This document shows, in pieces, positions 6,864 to 14,791 of a stretch of 15,325 nucleotides of DNA. Position 1 is the first letter of the stretch; each line of letters opens with the position of its first letter. The stretch lies in NCBI GenBank assembly GCA_029261615.1, contig JAJDAX010000068.1:1-15325 (forward strand), given 5' to 3'. Origin of the DNA: Nitrospinaceae bacterium (lineage in GTDB: Bacteria; Nitrospinota; Nitrospinia; Nitrospinales; Nitrospinaceae). The translations under genes and the position numbers were made by a program. The notes under the pieces were generated by a model, which saw nothing but the letters and a program-made list of their open reading frames with translations, had not been told where the DNA came from and ran no database searches.

Positions 6864-7265
6864 TTAAAACCTGAAGGCATCTGCATAAAGTTCAATTTCC
6901 CAGGTTTTTGGTTTATCCGGATCACCTGACACGGCTACCACGTCGAATCGACAATCACGGTCCCAGACTTCATTACAGGCACGGAAACGATTGGCTACCT
7001 GGACCAGTTTTTTCTGTTTTGCGGGTGTGACGGCTTCCAAAGGATGCCCGTACTCGTTATCCGTACGGCTTTTGACCTCGACAAAAACCAGCACCCCACC
7101 CTGCTCTGCAATGATATCAATCTCGCCTGATTTCGTTGTGAAATTTGTCTCAATAATCCGGTATTTCTTTTTCTTTAAGAAATCAACGGCTCTCTTTTCA
7201 CCTTCCTGGCCAAAACTCAAACGTTCAAAAGTCATATCGCGAACCAATTGCAGACACACCGCCAT
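6864..7265 (-). CDS. yraN: YraN/UPF0102 family nuclease-like protein
   Basis: The product is 133 residues from ATG 7265, or 123 from ATG 7235 (residue 11). The family pattern is complete: FGQEGEKRAVDFL (18-30), the nuclease core SGEIDIIAE (46-54) with E48 and D50, FVEVKSR (61-67) with E63 and K65, HPLEAV-x3-K-x2-KL (74-87) and RFDVVAV (106-112). The E-D-ExK arrangement is that of Holliday-junction-resolvase-like and restriction-type nuclease folds. The family is nearly universal in bacteria, but its physiological role is poorly defined. The 7235 start fits the usual N-terminus better and would free 48 bases for promoters between this gene and the divergent membrane gene. GGAAAG precedes the 7265 start. 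It leads the unit running towards nfu. Confidence 0.92.
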   Translation of the reverse strand: MAVCLQLVRDMTFERLSFGQEGEKRAVDFLKKKKYRIIETNFTTKSGEIDIIAEQGGVLVFVEVKSRTDNEYGHPLEAVTPAKQKKLVQVANRFRACNEVWDRDCRFDVVAVSGDPDKPKTWEIELYADAFRF

Positions 7266-7283
7266 GCTGTTATTCTTTCCGGC

Positions 7284-7709
7284 ATGGTACTCAATTTTGA
7301 AGACATAACAGGTTTCGGCTTTTTAGTCTGGTTACTGTTCACCGGCCTTTTTTATCTCGTGCTCTATATGGCTGTGCTCAATATCGTAGACGATAAAATG
7401 GGCAATAATCCCATAAAAATCCCATTACTGTTGGTTTTGTCAGGGCCTGCTGCATTCATGATTGCAATGTTTGAATACACACCCATGATCCTGTTTTTCA
7501 TCATGGTGGTTTCCAATTATTTCCGTGTCAGAAACCAAACCAATCTTCGGGACAGCAACACACCAGTGAATAAACCGATTTCTTATACAGCCAGTTTCAT
7601 CTACCTGATCGCTCTTTACGGTCTTGCCGAGTGGTTCCAGCAGCCAATGGAAGTGGGTGAACAACTGGTTCCCCTGTGGAAAACCTGGCTTCCCGAGATC
7701 CCTGAGTAA
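7284..7709 (+). CDS. Four-helix membrane protein of unknown function
   Basis: The product is 141 residues from ATG 7284; an in-frame TTG at 7248 would add 12 polar residues. Four hydrophobic segments are visible: about 9-34 (FGFLVWLLFTGLFYLVLYMA), 45-62, 65-77 and 100-118. Short charged loops separate them, including NIVDDKMGNN after helix 1 and RVRNQTNLRDSN after helix 3. There is no signal peptide apart from helix 1 and no recognised motif. The start lies within the 5' region of divergent yraN. The gene is tail-to-tail with the methyltransferase-like gene, 13 bases apart. An inner-membrane location is inferred from hydrophobicity. Confidence 0.68.
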   Translation: MVLNFEDITGFGFLVWLLFTGLFYLVLYMAVLNIVDDKMGNNPIKIPLLLVLSGPAAFMIAMFEYTPMILFFIMVVSNYFRVRNQTNLRDSNTPVNKPISYTASFIYLIALYGLAEWFQQPMEVGEQLVPLWKTWLPEIPE

Positions 7710-7722
7710 AAATCCTCAATAC

Positions 7723-8466
7723 TCAATTTCTGCGGGGAACCCACATCCCGGTCCTGCTTTTATAGGACAAGTAATCCTTCCCGAATTGTAGCTCAAGCGC
7801 CTGTTCCTCATGGTAAATCCGGTACTGAAAGCCAAACCAGGCCACTATCATTCCCAGGAACCCCGCTATGAGGTTATGCGTTGTCAGTGCATAAGAAAAG
7901 ATCACCACCATCATAGCTGTATAGGACGGATGTCGCATCAGGGAGTATAGATTAGCCGTCATTAGCTTTTGCCCCTCTCGGAATACGATATCAAACTTGA
8001 AACCCGATTTGCCAAGTTGATACACCGCAAGGCCCCTGAATATAGATCCCAGCAGAAAAATGGTCAGAATTGCCCACCACTCGAAAGGAGTCACCGGTAC
8101 ACTTGTTCCCCGCGAAACATAAGACAAGCCTATCAAAGCTCCGGCAATTGGCAGGGTATGCCCCAGAAACTGTTTAATGTGTGGCCGGTCCAACCCGGTG
8201 TCCGTCGGTTTTACGGTCAACACAAAAATAACAAGCTCAATGACCCCAAACACCGTATTTTGAATCGACACCAGAATCATTCTCGTGAGGTTGTCAGGGT
8301 CAATTCCGATTGGGATCAGGGGGGCCAGATATATCAGGCCAACAACAATGGTGTTGAAATTATAATTGGCATAAAGGGAAAATCCAAAAGCACTAAGATA
8401 AAGCAGGAAGTTGAACCAAATCCAGAAAACCCCAATATCATATGAAGTGAAATGTCCTATTTCCAT
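7723..8466 (-). CDS. Isoprenylcysteine carboxyl methyltransferase-like (ICMT/PEMT) membrane protein
   Basis: The product is 247 residues with about six or seven hydrophobic segments. The C-terminal third carries the ICMT/phospholipid methyltransferase signature: LYSLMRHPSYTAMM (173-186, with R178, H179 and P180), a long membrane hairpin, then YRIYHEEQALELQFGKDYLSY (215-235, with E220 and E221) and a short basic end. In this superfamily these residues bind S-adenosylmethionine at the membrane surface. The acceptor in bacteria is usually unknown; lipids, isoprenoids or small thiols are possible. The N-terminal half (10-150) is variable and only supplies helices. A GAG-rich site lies just before the ATG at 8466. 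The gene stands alone, divergent from the reductase operon across 261 bases. Confidence 0.82.
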   Translation of the reverse strand: MEIGHFTSYDIGVFWIWFNFLLYLSAFGFSLYANYNFNTIVVGLIYLAPLIPIGIDPDNLTRMILVSIQNTVFGVIELVIFVLTVKPTDTGLDRPHIKQFLGHTLPIAGALIGLSYVSRGTSVPVTPFEWWAILTIFLLGSIFRGLAVYQLGKSGFKFDIVFREGQKLMTANLYSLMRHPSYTAMMVVIFSYALTTHNLIAGFLGMIVAWFGFQYRIYHEEQALELQFGKDYLSYKSRTGMWVPRRN

Positions 8467-8568
8467 AAACTCTCATTTATTTTGTACTATTTTAGATATC
8501 CCATTTTTCTGAAATTCAGCTCAAAGCCCCTATATGCTTCAAGGTGATACTGTTTTTCGGGCTGGTTT

Positions 8569-8577
8569 TGTTATATT
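8569..8577 (+). promoter_or_regulatory. Probable extended -10 promoter of the reductase operon
   Basis: TGTTATATT (8569-8577) is a TGn plus TATATT extended -10, one mismatch from consensus, in the 261-base gap before the reductase gene. No good -35 lies at normal spacing. If used, transcription would begin near 8585 and leave a leader of about 145 bases. Confidence 0.35.
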
Positions 8578-8610
8578 ATACAAGATCATTCGTAAGAGGG
8601 GCTCTGCCAC

Positions 8611-8707
8611 TTCGGTCAAATCCCAACCGATTCGGTTTTTCTTCATATCCCGGTTTTATTTGAGCTACCTCAACATCAATACCATAAACGGTTTGCCATA
8701 ACGTTTA
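8611..8707 (+). promoter_or_regulatory. Structured 5' leader of the reductase operon
   Basis: TTCGGT occurs twice (8611-8616 and 8631-8636) on either side of ACCGA (8626-8630), which can pair with either copy. The downstream pairing (AACCG 8625-8629 with CGGTT 8633-8637) is followed by T residues to 8640, like a weak terminator. Nearer the start codon, CCATAAACGGTTT (8682-8694) and CCATAACGTTT (8696-8706) form an imperfect direct repeat, and TAAACG/CGTTTA (8685-8690, 8702-8707) can form a six-pair hairpin. The stems are short. Regulation by attenuation or a DNA-binding protein is a hypothesis only. Confidence 0.3.
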
Positions 8708-8727
8708 ATATACATAAGAGGGCCATC

Positions 8728-10935
8728 ATGGACAGTTCTGAGCTTAAATCATTGAATGTTCCACCTGCTGTAATACAGGAGATCGAAGACTTTGCAACGG
8801 AAGTCGAGCGTCTCACTACAGGAGAGTTGGACGTCGAGGATTTCAAGCGGTTCAGACTACAACAGGGAATATACGGTCAGCGCCAGGAAGATGAGCAAAT
8901 GGTCCGGACCAAGCTCCCTTTTGGGCAGTATTCCGCCGACCAAATGCGCTGTCTTGCTGAATTTGGTGAAAAATATTCAAACGGTATCCTGCACGTGACC
9001 ACCCGGCAGGACATCCAGTTCCATTTTGTCAAAATCAAGACGGTCACAGAAGCCCTGGCCTTATTAGCCAAAAACGGGCTGACCAGCCGGGAAGCCTGCG
9101 GCAACACGGTGCGCAATGTCACCGCCTGTCACAAAACGGGCACCTGTCCTGACGAACTGTTTGATGTGACCCCTTACGCTCAGGCTGTAATGAGTTACCT
9201 GATCCGGCATCCTCTGACCCAGAGCCTGCCACGTAAATTCAAGATCACCCTCGGTGGATGTAACGGGTGCGGCCTGGGACCAATCAACGACATCGGTCTC
9301 AATGCTCGTGAACAAAATGGTGAACGAGGATTTCGCATGCTACTCGGTGGGGGTTTGGGTTCCTATCCAAAATCTGCAGAACCCATTTTTGAATTTCTGC
9401 CGATTTCGAAACTACTCCGAACCTGCGAAGCTATTGTTGCCGTTTTCGACAAGCACGGCGACAAGCAAAACCGAAATAAGGCGCGCTTCAAGTTCATCAT
9501 TGAAAAGCACGGCCTCGATAAAACTCGTGAATTTATCATGGAGGAATACGATAAACTTGCGAACAAAACCTACCCGGACATCGAGGCTCCAGCAGAGGTT
9601 ATGCCTGAGATTCCTCAGTTTGAGAACAACACCAAGTTTGATAACGATCCGGAATTTCAGGCCTGGGTGGCTCGCAATACTTTCGAGCAACGCCAAAAAG
9701 GGTTTTACAACGTTCACATTAAGTTATTACTTGGCGATTTCAACACTGAACAGGCGCGGAGCATCGCGGACATTGCCAGTAATTTTGCAGGTAGCAAATT
9801 AGTCAATACCGCGCATCAGAACATCATGGTCCCCTGGGTCAAACAAGGTGCTCTGGGACATGTTTATGGAGCCCTTAAAAACCTGGGCCTGCATAAGGCA
9901 GGTACTGAAGAGCTTAAGGACATGACCAGTTGTCCGGGGTCGGAAACCTGTAATCTGGGAATCACCCACTCGCGTGGATTAATCGACCAGTTGAGCGAGG
10001 ATGTCGACAACGAGTTCACTGGAGACACCGACCTCGATCACATCACGGTAAAGGCGAGTGGCTGTCCCAATTCATGTGGCCAGCATCACATTGCGGCTAT
10101 TGGATTTTCCGGTTCGGCCCGCAAGGTGAATGGAATTCTGGCTCCTCACTATGAAGTCATGCTGGGTGGGCGTATCGACGATGACAAGGCAACCTTTGGT
10201 GAAACCGTTGCCAAGATTCCGGCCAAGAATGCTCCAAATGCTGTACGCCGTTTGATCGATGATTACAAAAAGATCAAGCATAACGGAGAAACGTTTCAGG
10301 ATTATTACGACAGACTTGGAAAAAAATATTTTGGTGAACTGCTGAACGATTTAAAAAGCGTTCCACCAATTGAGGAATCTCCTCAATCGTACATCGACTA
10401 CCATTCTTCTACCCGGTTCTCTCTAGATGATCGGGGACAGGGCGAATGTGCGGGTCCCATCAGTGAAATGATCGCCGATCAAATTGCAGAGGGAGAGCGT
10501 GCATTATATCAATGTAAAAAACTCCTTGAAAAGGGAGATTATTCTGATTCCGTCAAACAGGCTCAACGTGCCTTTATCTGTTGTGCACGTGGCATGATGC
10601 ACACGGAAGGTAGCGACTACACCGACAACCTGCTCACCATACAGAAATTTGAGTCCCTGATTGTCGACGCCGGAATCGTAAATGAAAAACATTCAGGAAT
10701 AGCCGATCGCTATCAGGTAACCTCTGATGGAATGACGGAAGATCAGGCGAGGCAATACCATATAGAAGCTGGCTCCCTGATCTCGGAAAGTAAAGAGGCT
10801 TATCAGAAAATGAAAAACCAGGGCACCCTGCGGGTTCGCGTTGGAAACAACGACGACGATCAAGGCGAAGGCCACACCCCAACCCGTGAAACTTTTTTCG
10901 ATGTCACACAGGGTAAGCACGAGGAAAAGGTATAG
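8728..10935 (+). CDS. Siroheme/[4Fe-4S] nitrite or sulfite reductase with C-terminal extension
   Basis: The product is 735 residues. The family reduces nitrite to ammonium or sulfite to sulfide by six electrons, here probably from ferredoxin as no flavin domain is present. Two ferredoxin-like half domains (about 50-115 and 315-385) each precede a reductase domain. The cluster/siroheme ligands are C402-x5-C408 and C446-x3-C450. The anion-binding residues of E. coli SiR have counterparts: R93 (TTRQ), R129 (VRNV), K170 and K172 (PRKFK). Extra cysteines lie in the first half (C134, C140, C178, C181). Residues about 575-735 exceed ordinary NirA or SiR length. They are helical, with the segment GDYSDSVKQAQRAFICCA (603-620) resembling a HEPN-type helix pair. 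AGAGGG precedes the ATG. Nitrite versus sulfite preference cannot be decided from sequence alone. This is the first gene of a five-gene unit. Confidence 0.9.
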   Translation: MDSSELKSLNVPPAVIQEIEDFATEVERLTTGELDVEDFKRFRLQQGIYGQRQEDEQMVRTKLPFGQYSADQMRCLAEFGEKYSNGILHVTTRQDIQFHFVKIKTVTEALALLAKNGLTSREACGNTVRNVTACHKTGTCPDELFDVTPYAQAVMSYLIRHPLTQSLPRKFKITLGGCNGCGLGPINDIGLNAREQNGERGFRMLLGGGLGSYPKSAEPIFEFLPISKLLRTCEAIVAVFDKHGDKQNRNKARFKFIIEKHGLDKTREFIMEEYDKLANKTYPDIEAPAEVMPEIPQFENNTKFDNDPEFQAWVARNTFEQRQKGFYNVHIKLLLGDFNTEQARSIADIASNFAGSKLVNTAHQNIMVPWVKQGALGHVYGALKNLGLHKAGTEELKDMTSCPGSETCNLGITHSRGLIDQLSEDVDNEFTGDTDLDHITVKASGCPNSCGQHHIAAIGFSGSARKVNGILAPHYEVMLGGRIDDDKATFGETVAKIPAKNAPNAVRRLIDDYKKIKHNGETFQDYYDRLGKKYFGELLNDLKSVPPIEESPQSYIDYHSSTRFSLDDRGQGECAGPISEMIADQIAEGERALYQCKKLLEKGDYSDSVKQAQRAFICCARGMMHTEGSDYTDNLLTIQKFESLIVDAGIVNEKHSGIADRYQVTSDGMTEDQARQYHIEAGSLISESKEAYQKMKNQGTLRVRVGNNDDDQGEGHTPTRETFFDVTQGKHEEKV

Positions 10936-10941
10936 CCCACG

Positions 10942-11820
10942 ATGCTTAAAAGCATGACCGGTTACGGTCGATTCGAGCAGCAAAACGGTGCTTTTTCCTG
11001 TAAGGCGGAGGTTCGTTCGGTAAACAATCGGTTTATAGAGATCTCCGCCCGTTTACCAAAGTACCTTTCCAGTATTGAGATGCCCCTGAAAAAAATGATC
11101 AAAGCCCGCTGCGCAAGGGGTTCATTCGATGTATTTATCACAATCGAAAAAGACAGTGGAACTCAGGACCTGGAAATCAAACCTAACCTTGAATTGGCTT
11201 CGCAATATCACAAAGCCTTCAAGGAAATACAGGATCAGTTGGGATTCCAGGGAAACATTGATATATCCTCGCTCCTCTCCATGCGGGATATCATCAAGTC
11301 CGAACCAATGAAGTTCGATGATGAAAATCTAAAGGTCATTCTCGATACTGTAGACAAGGGAATCACGGAATTAATACTGATGCGCGAGGAGGAAGGCAAA
11401 AGCCTGAGCCACGATCTTTCCAATCGTCTTGATGAAATTGAAAACTGGATGATAAAAATAAAAACGCGCAGGCCGGAAATAATAAACGCCTATCGGGATA
11501 AACTTCAGGAAAAAATAAAAACTATCAATGAAGGTATTGATATCGACCCTGCACGTCTGGCGCAGGAAGTAGCTATCATTGCTGACAAGTCGGATATTGA
11601 AGAAGAGTTGACGCGGCTTGAAAGCCACCTCTCCCAGTTCCGCGACCTTTTAAATCAGACTCAACCGGTAGGCCGCAAACTGGAGTTTTTGACCCAGGAA
11701 ATAAACCGGGAAACCAATACTATCGGTTCAAAATCTATAGACTTCGAAGTCTCCCAGCATGTGATCGAAATAAAAAGTCTGCTCGAAAAAATCAGGGAAC
11801 AACTCGCCAATATTGAATAG
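10942..11820 (+). CDS. yicC: YicC family endoribonuclease-like protein
   Basis: The product is 292 residues, typical of the family. It opens with the hallmark MTGYGR (5-10) and VNNRFIEI (27-34). The N-terminal YicC domain (to about 155) is followed by a charged coiled-coil-like region (160-200). The C-terminal DUF1732 domain ends with GRKLEFLTQEINRETNTIGS (244-263), the most conserved block. YicC proteins have been reported as endoribonucleases acting on small RNAs. The ATG at 10942 lies six bases after the reductase stop, with GAGGAAAAGG upstream inside the reductase gene. The neighbour gmk is the usual partner of yicC in many bacteria, which supports the call. Confidence 0.95.
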   Translation: MLKSMTGYGRFEQQNGAFSCKAEVRSVNNRFIEISARLPKYLSSIEMPLKKMIKARCARGSFDVFITIEKDSGTQDLEIKPNLELASQYHKAFKEIQDQLGFQGNIDISSLLSMRDIIKSEPMKFDDENLKVILDTVDKGITELILMREEEGKSLSHDLSNRLDEIENWMIKIKTRRPEIINAYRDKLQEKIKTINEGIDIDPARLAQEVAIIADKSDIEEELTRLESHLSQFRDLLNQTQPVGRKLEFLTQEINRETNTIGSKSIDFEVSQHVIEIKSLLEKIREQLANIE

Positions 11821-11836
11821 AGCACGGTAATCCCCA

Positions 11837-12478
11837 ATGTCTTCTCCCCCACCCAAAGAAGGGCTTGCCCTCATTGTTTCAGCCCCATCCGGCACTGGCA
11901 AAACCACTGTTTGTGGGAAACTGCGCGATCAATTACCCGATCTCCGGTTCAAGGTCTCACATACCACCCGCTCACCTCGTACCGGAGAACAGGACGGAAT
12001 TCACTATCATTTTATTTCAGAAGATGAATTCCAGGATGGAATCCAGAAAGGTGTCTTTTTGGAGTGGGCCAAAGTTCATACAGACCATTATGGAACGCGG
12101 CGCGATCAGGTAGAAAATAGTCTCAGCAATGGTTTTGATTTGTTAATGGAACTGGACGTGCAAGGAGTGACTTCCCTACGTGAACAGAATTTCGATGGGG
12201 TCTTTGTGTTAATCCTTCCCCCTTCTCTGGCTGAATTGGAAAAACGCCTGGTGGGCCGCGGCACAGAATCGGCAGACAAAATCAAAAAGCGACTGGACAC
12301 TGCAAAAAGTGAAATCGCACAATACAAACGCTATGATTATATTGTCACCAATCACGAAATTGACGACACCGTTTTAATACTAAAAAATATTTTGGAATCG
12401 GAGCGTTTCAAAAGCACCCGGTTTGTTCCTGAAAGCCAGGACATCCAATCATTAATCAATAACCCGGTAAAAACCTGA
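11837..12478 (+). CDS. gmk: Guanylate kinase
   Basis: The enzyme phosphorylates GMP to GDP with ATP in the cytosol. The product is 213 residues, usual length. The P-loop is APSGTGKTT (16-24). GMP-binding residues lie in SHTTRSPRTGEQDGIHYHF (41-59), followed by FLEWAKVHTDHYGT (74-87), the MELDVQG strand (104-110), and the lid LVGRGTESADKIKKRL (138-153). The last residues (195-213) go slightly past the kinase fold. The ATG at 11837 lies 16 bases after yicC, with only a weak ribosome-binding site. The TGA overlaps the ATG of hisC by one base. rpoZ, a frequent downstream partner, is absent here. Confidence 0.97.
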   Translation: MSSPPPKEGLALIVSAPSGTGKTTVCGKLRDQLPDLRFKVSHTTRSPRTGEQDGIHYHFISEDEFQDGIQKGVFLEWAKVHTDHYGTRRDQVENSLSNGFDLLMELDVQGVTSLREQNFDGVFVLILPPSLAELEKRLVGRGTESADKIKKRLDTAKSEIAQYKRYDYIVTNHEIDDTVLILKNILESERFKSTRFVPESQDIQSLINNPVKT

Positions 12479-13545
12479 TGGCCCTGATCGACCTGCAATC
12501 CAAAGTGTGCGAACGTATCAAGGCTCTAAAGGCTTATCATGTCGATAACTGCGAAGCCGAAATCAAACTTCACGCAAATGAAAACTCTTATCCGATTCCT
12601 CCACAATTGATGGAACAGTTTAGTGCACGGCTTGAAAAGATGTCTTTAAACCGTTATCCGGATCCGAGTAGCACCAACCTGAAAAATATTTTAGCTGAGC
12701 GGCTTGGGGTTGGTTCCAATCAATTGACAATAGGAAACGGTTCGGATGAGCTCATCCAGGTTCTTATTCAGATATTTTGTGACCCTGGCGATGCTTTGGC
12801 AATCCCTGACCCGACCTTTGCCATGTATAACATCATCGCTAAAGGCATGGGAGTTCGCCCCATATCTTATTCTCTTGATGAGCAATGGGATTTCCAAGCA
12901 AAGCCGTTTCTTGAATCAATCCACGGCAAACAGGTACGCCTCATATTTTTCAGCTATCCCAACAATCCCACTGGCAATTGTTTTAGTGCCCGGGAATTGC
13001 AAAAGGTTATTGAAGAATTTGAAGGAATCGTTGTGTTGGATGAGGCTTACTATGATTTTGCACGATCTTCATTCGTCGACCAATTGGAAAAAAACAACAA
13101 TCTCATTGTGCTAAGGAGCCTGTCTAAAATTGGTCTTGCTGGCTTGAGAGTAGGTTATGGAATCGCTGCGCCGGAAATCATTCATGAAATCGACAAAATC
13201 CGCCTGCCTTACAATTCAAATATGATTTCCCAGGAATTTTCTGAAATGGTGTTAAAACAATTCAACCTTGTGGAAGAACAAATCGATAGAATTGTTGAAG
13301 AGCGTGGACGCATTCAGGGCGAACTGAAAAACATTGAAGGAGTGACCCCGTATAAGTCAGATGCCAATTTTATTTTGTTCCGCACTCAAAAAGACTCAAG
13401 CACGGTTTTTAGTGGGCTGGCCAAGCGTGGAGTTTTGATCCGCGATCTCGGTGCTCACCCAAGGCTGAGAAATTGTCTGCGGGTTACTGTTGGCACACCG
13501 GAGGAAAATAACCGGTTCCTTGAAGAGTTAAAAGCGGTCTTGTAA
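12478..13545 (+). CDS. hisC: Histidinol-phosphate aminotransferase
   Basis: This fold-type I PLP enzyme converts imidazole-acetol phosphate plus glutamate to histidinol phosphate. The product is 355 residues, normal for HisC. Features are LHANENSYP (31-39), NRYPDP (58-63), GNGSDELI (87-94), the SYPNNPTG block (159-166), LDEAYYDF (188-194) and the PLP lysine K217 in SLSKIGLAGLRVGYG (214-228). The end has the family's LRVTVGTPEEN (484 bases into the last third). The start overlaps the gmk stop (TGATG), so translation is probably coupled. No other his gene is in the window. A broader HisC-like aromatic or tyrosine aminotransferase role cannot be excluded. Confidence 0.93.
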   Translation: MALIDLQSKVCERIKALKAYHVDNCEAEIKLHANENSYPIPPQLMEQFSARLEKMSLNRYPDPSSTNLKNILAERLGVGSNQLTIGNGSDELIQVLIQIFCDPGDALAIPDPTFAMYNIIAKGMGVRPISYSLDEQWDFQAKPFLESIHGKQVRLIFFSYPNNPTGNCFSARELQKVIEEFEGIVVLDEAYYDFARSSFVDQLEKNNNLIVLRSLSKIGLAGLRVGYGIAAPEIIHEIDKIRLPYNSNMISQEFSEMVLKQFNLVEEQIDRIVEERGRIQGELKNIEGVTPYKSDANFILFRTQKDSSTVFSGLAKRGVLIRDLGAHPRLRNCLRVTVGTPEENNRFLEELKAVL

Positions 13546-13577
13546 ACAGGCTGACCGGACCTTACCCGAGAAGGGCC

Positions 13578-14594
13578 ATGCAAAAACTGAAACCCATCCT
13601 GACACTCACGTTGGTTGTCCTGACTCTTGTGAGCCTTACTTTTGGATCAGTTTTCCTGGTTTACGTCAATCAACCTGCGGGCAAAAACAAAGCTGAAGTG
13701 ATGGTCAATGTCGAACCCGGTATGTCCCTCACCCAGGTGGCCAATCTCCTCTCCTCCAAAAAAATAATCGCCAACAGCACTACTTTCCGTATCTACACAT
13801 ACCTTAAAGGCAACCAGGGTGATATCCAGGCCGGGGAATATTTATTGTCCCCTTCCCTCAAACCGGAAATCATTCTTAAAAAGCTGACCTCTGGCGAAAC
13901 GGTTGCTCACACAATCACCATTCCTGAAGGTTTCAGGATCCTTGAAATTGCCAACTTGTTTGCCGCCGCCGGCCTTGCCAATCGCAACCGTTTTCTCGAA
14001 GCCACACGCGACCCTGAACTTTTGAAAAGGTTTAAAATTCCAACACCGGACCTCGAAGGATATCTCTTCCCTGACACCTATCAGTTTCGGCGTCAATCAA
14101 GTGAAAAGGATATTGTATTGGCTATGGCCAATAATTTTGAAAAGCGTCTGGTGAAATCAGACTATGCTGAACAAGCCAAAAAACTAAGCCTGACATTTCA
14201 TCAGGTGATAACACTCGCCTCCCTTATTGAGAAAGAAACAGGCTCACCCAAAGAGCGCCCGTTGATTTCCTCTGTATTTCACAATCGGTTAAAACGTAAA
14301 ATGCTCCTGCAAACAGATCCAACCGTAATATTTGCCTTATCTGGATTTGATGGAAATATTCGAAAAAAAGATCTATCCGTGGACTCCCCGTACAATACAT
14401 ATCTTTATAAAGGGCTGCCCCCTGGGCCTATCGCAAGCCCTGGTGAAGATTCAGTCATCGCCGCCCTGAACCCTGCCACCTCAGATGCCATCTTTTTTGT
14501 ATCCCGGAAAGACGGTAGCCATCAGTTTTCCACCAACTTGATCGACCACAATAAAGCTGTAGTGAAATACCAGCTCCGACCCACCAAGGGATAA
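13578..14594 (+). CDS. mltG: Endolytic murein transglycosylase MltG (YceG)
   Basis: MltG cuts nascent glycan strands at the inner membrane and so sets strand length. The product is 338 residues. One N-terminal membrane anchor (7-30) is followed by a periplasmic LysM-like region (42-105, with EPGMSLTQVANLL and GDIQAGEYLL). The catalytic domain follows, with ITIPEGFR, DLEGYLFPDTYQF (158-170), the catalytic glutamate E218 in LASLIEKETG, and LLQTDPTVIFAL. PYNTYLYKGLPPGPIASPG and the final ALNPATSDAIFFVSRKDGSH are both family hallmarks. The ATG at 13578 is preceded by GAGAAGG. It is 32 bases after hisC and is the last gene of the unit. I see no clear terminator after it. Confidence 0.97.
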   Translation: MQKLKPILTLTLVVLTLVSLTFGSVFLVYVNQPAGKNKAEVMVNVEPGMSLTQVANLLSSKKIIANSTTFRIYTYLKGNQGDIQAGEYLLSPSLKPEIILKKLTSGETVAHTITIPEGFRILEIANLFAAAGLANRNRFLEATRDPELLKRFKIPTPDLEGYLFPDTYQFRRQSSEKDIVLAMANNFEKRLVKSDYAEQAKKLSLTFHQVITLASLIEKETGSPKERPLISSVFHNRLKRKMLLQTDPTVIFALSGFDGNIRKKDLSVDSPYNTYLYKGLPPGPIASPGEDSVIAALNPATSDAIFFVSRKDGSHQFSTNLIDHNKAVVKYQLRPTKG

Positions 14595-14696
14595 TCCCGA
14601 TAAAACTGCTCATTATCATTGATTTTTCGACATCTATTTACACTCTTCGCTTTTCACAGTTTGCCCCACCTCAATTAGACCAAAGCTGGAACGAAA

Positions 14697-14719
14697 ATTG
14701 GGTTTCATTTTAGCCCAAT
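14697..14719. repeat. Inverted repeat before the metalloprotease gene
   Basis: ATTGGG (14697-14702) and CCCAAT (14714-14719) form a perfect six-base inverted repeat with an 11-base spacer. It ends nine bases before a -10-like TATACT (14728-14733). It could be an operator at the promoter of the M6-type gene. On the minus strand the hairpin is followed by TTTT, but no minus-strand gene ends here. Confidence 0.3.
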
Positions 14720-14727
14720 CCTGCTTG

Positions 14728-14733
14728 TATACT
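14728..14733 (+). promoter_or_regulatory. Possible -10 element for the metalloprotease gene
   Basis: TATACT, one mismatch from TATAAT, lies 58 bases before the ATG at 14792 in a 197-base intergenic region. No -35 consensus is at normal spacing; the inverted repeat at 14697-14719 occupies that place. Confidence 0.3.
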
Positions 14734-14791
14734 AGAAACTAGATTTTTGCTGTGGCCGAATTTTAAAACCCCAATTCCCCGGATAATCATT

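Noticed and set aside
14588..14598. GGGATAATCCC palindrome at the mltG stop codon
   Set aside because: A one-base loop cannot form a hairpin, and no T tract follows. It is not a credible terminator and only weakly an operator.
14726..14745. ACTAGAAACTAGA short repeat before the metalloprotease gene
   Set aside because: It is a five-base direct repeat in AT-rich DNA, too short to support a specific call.
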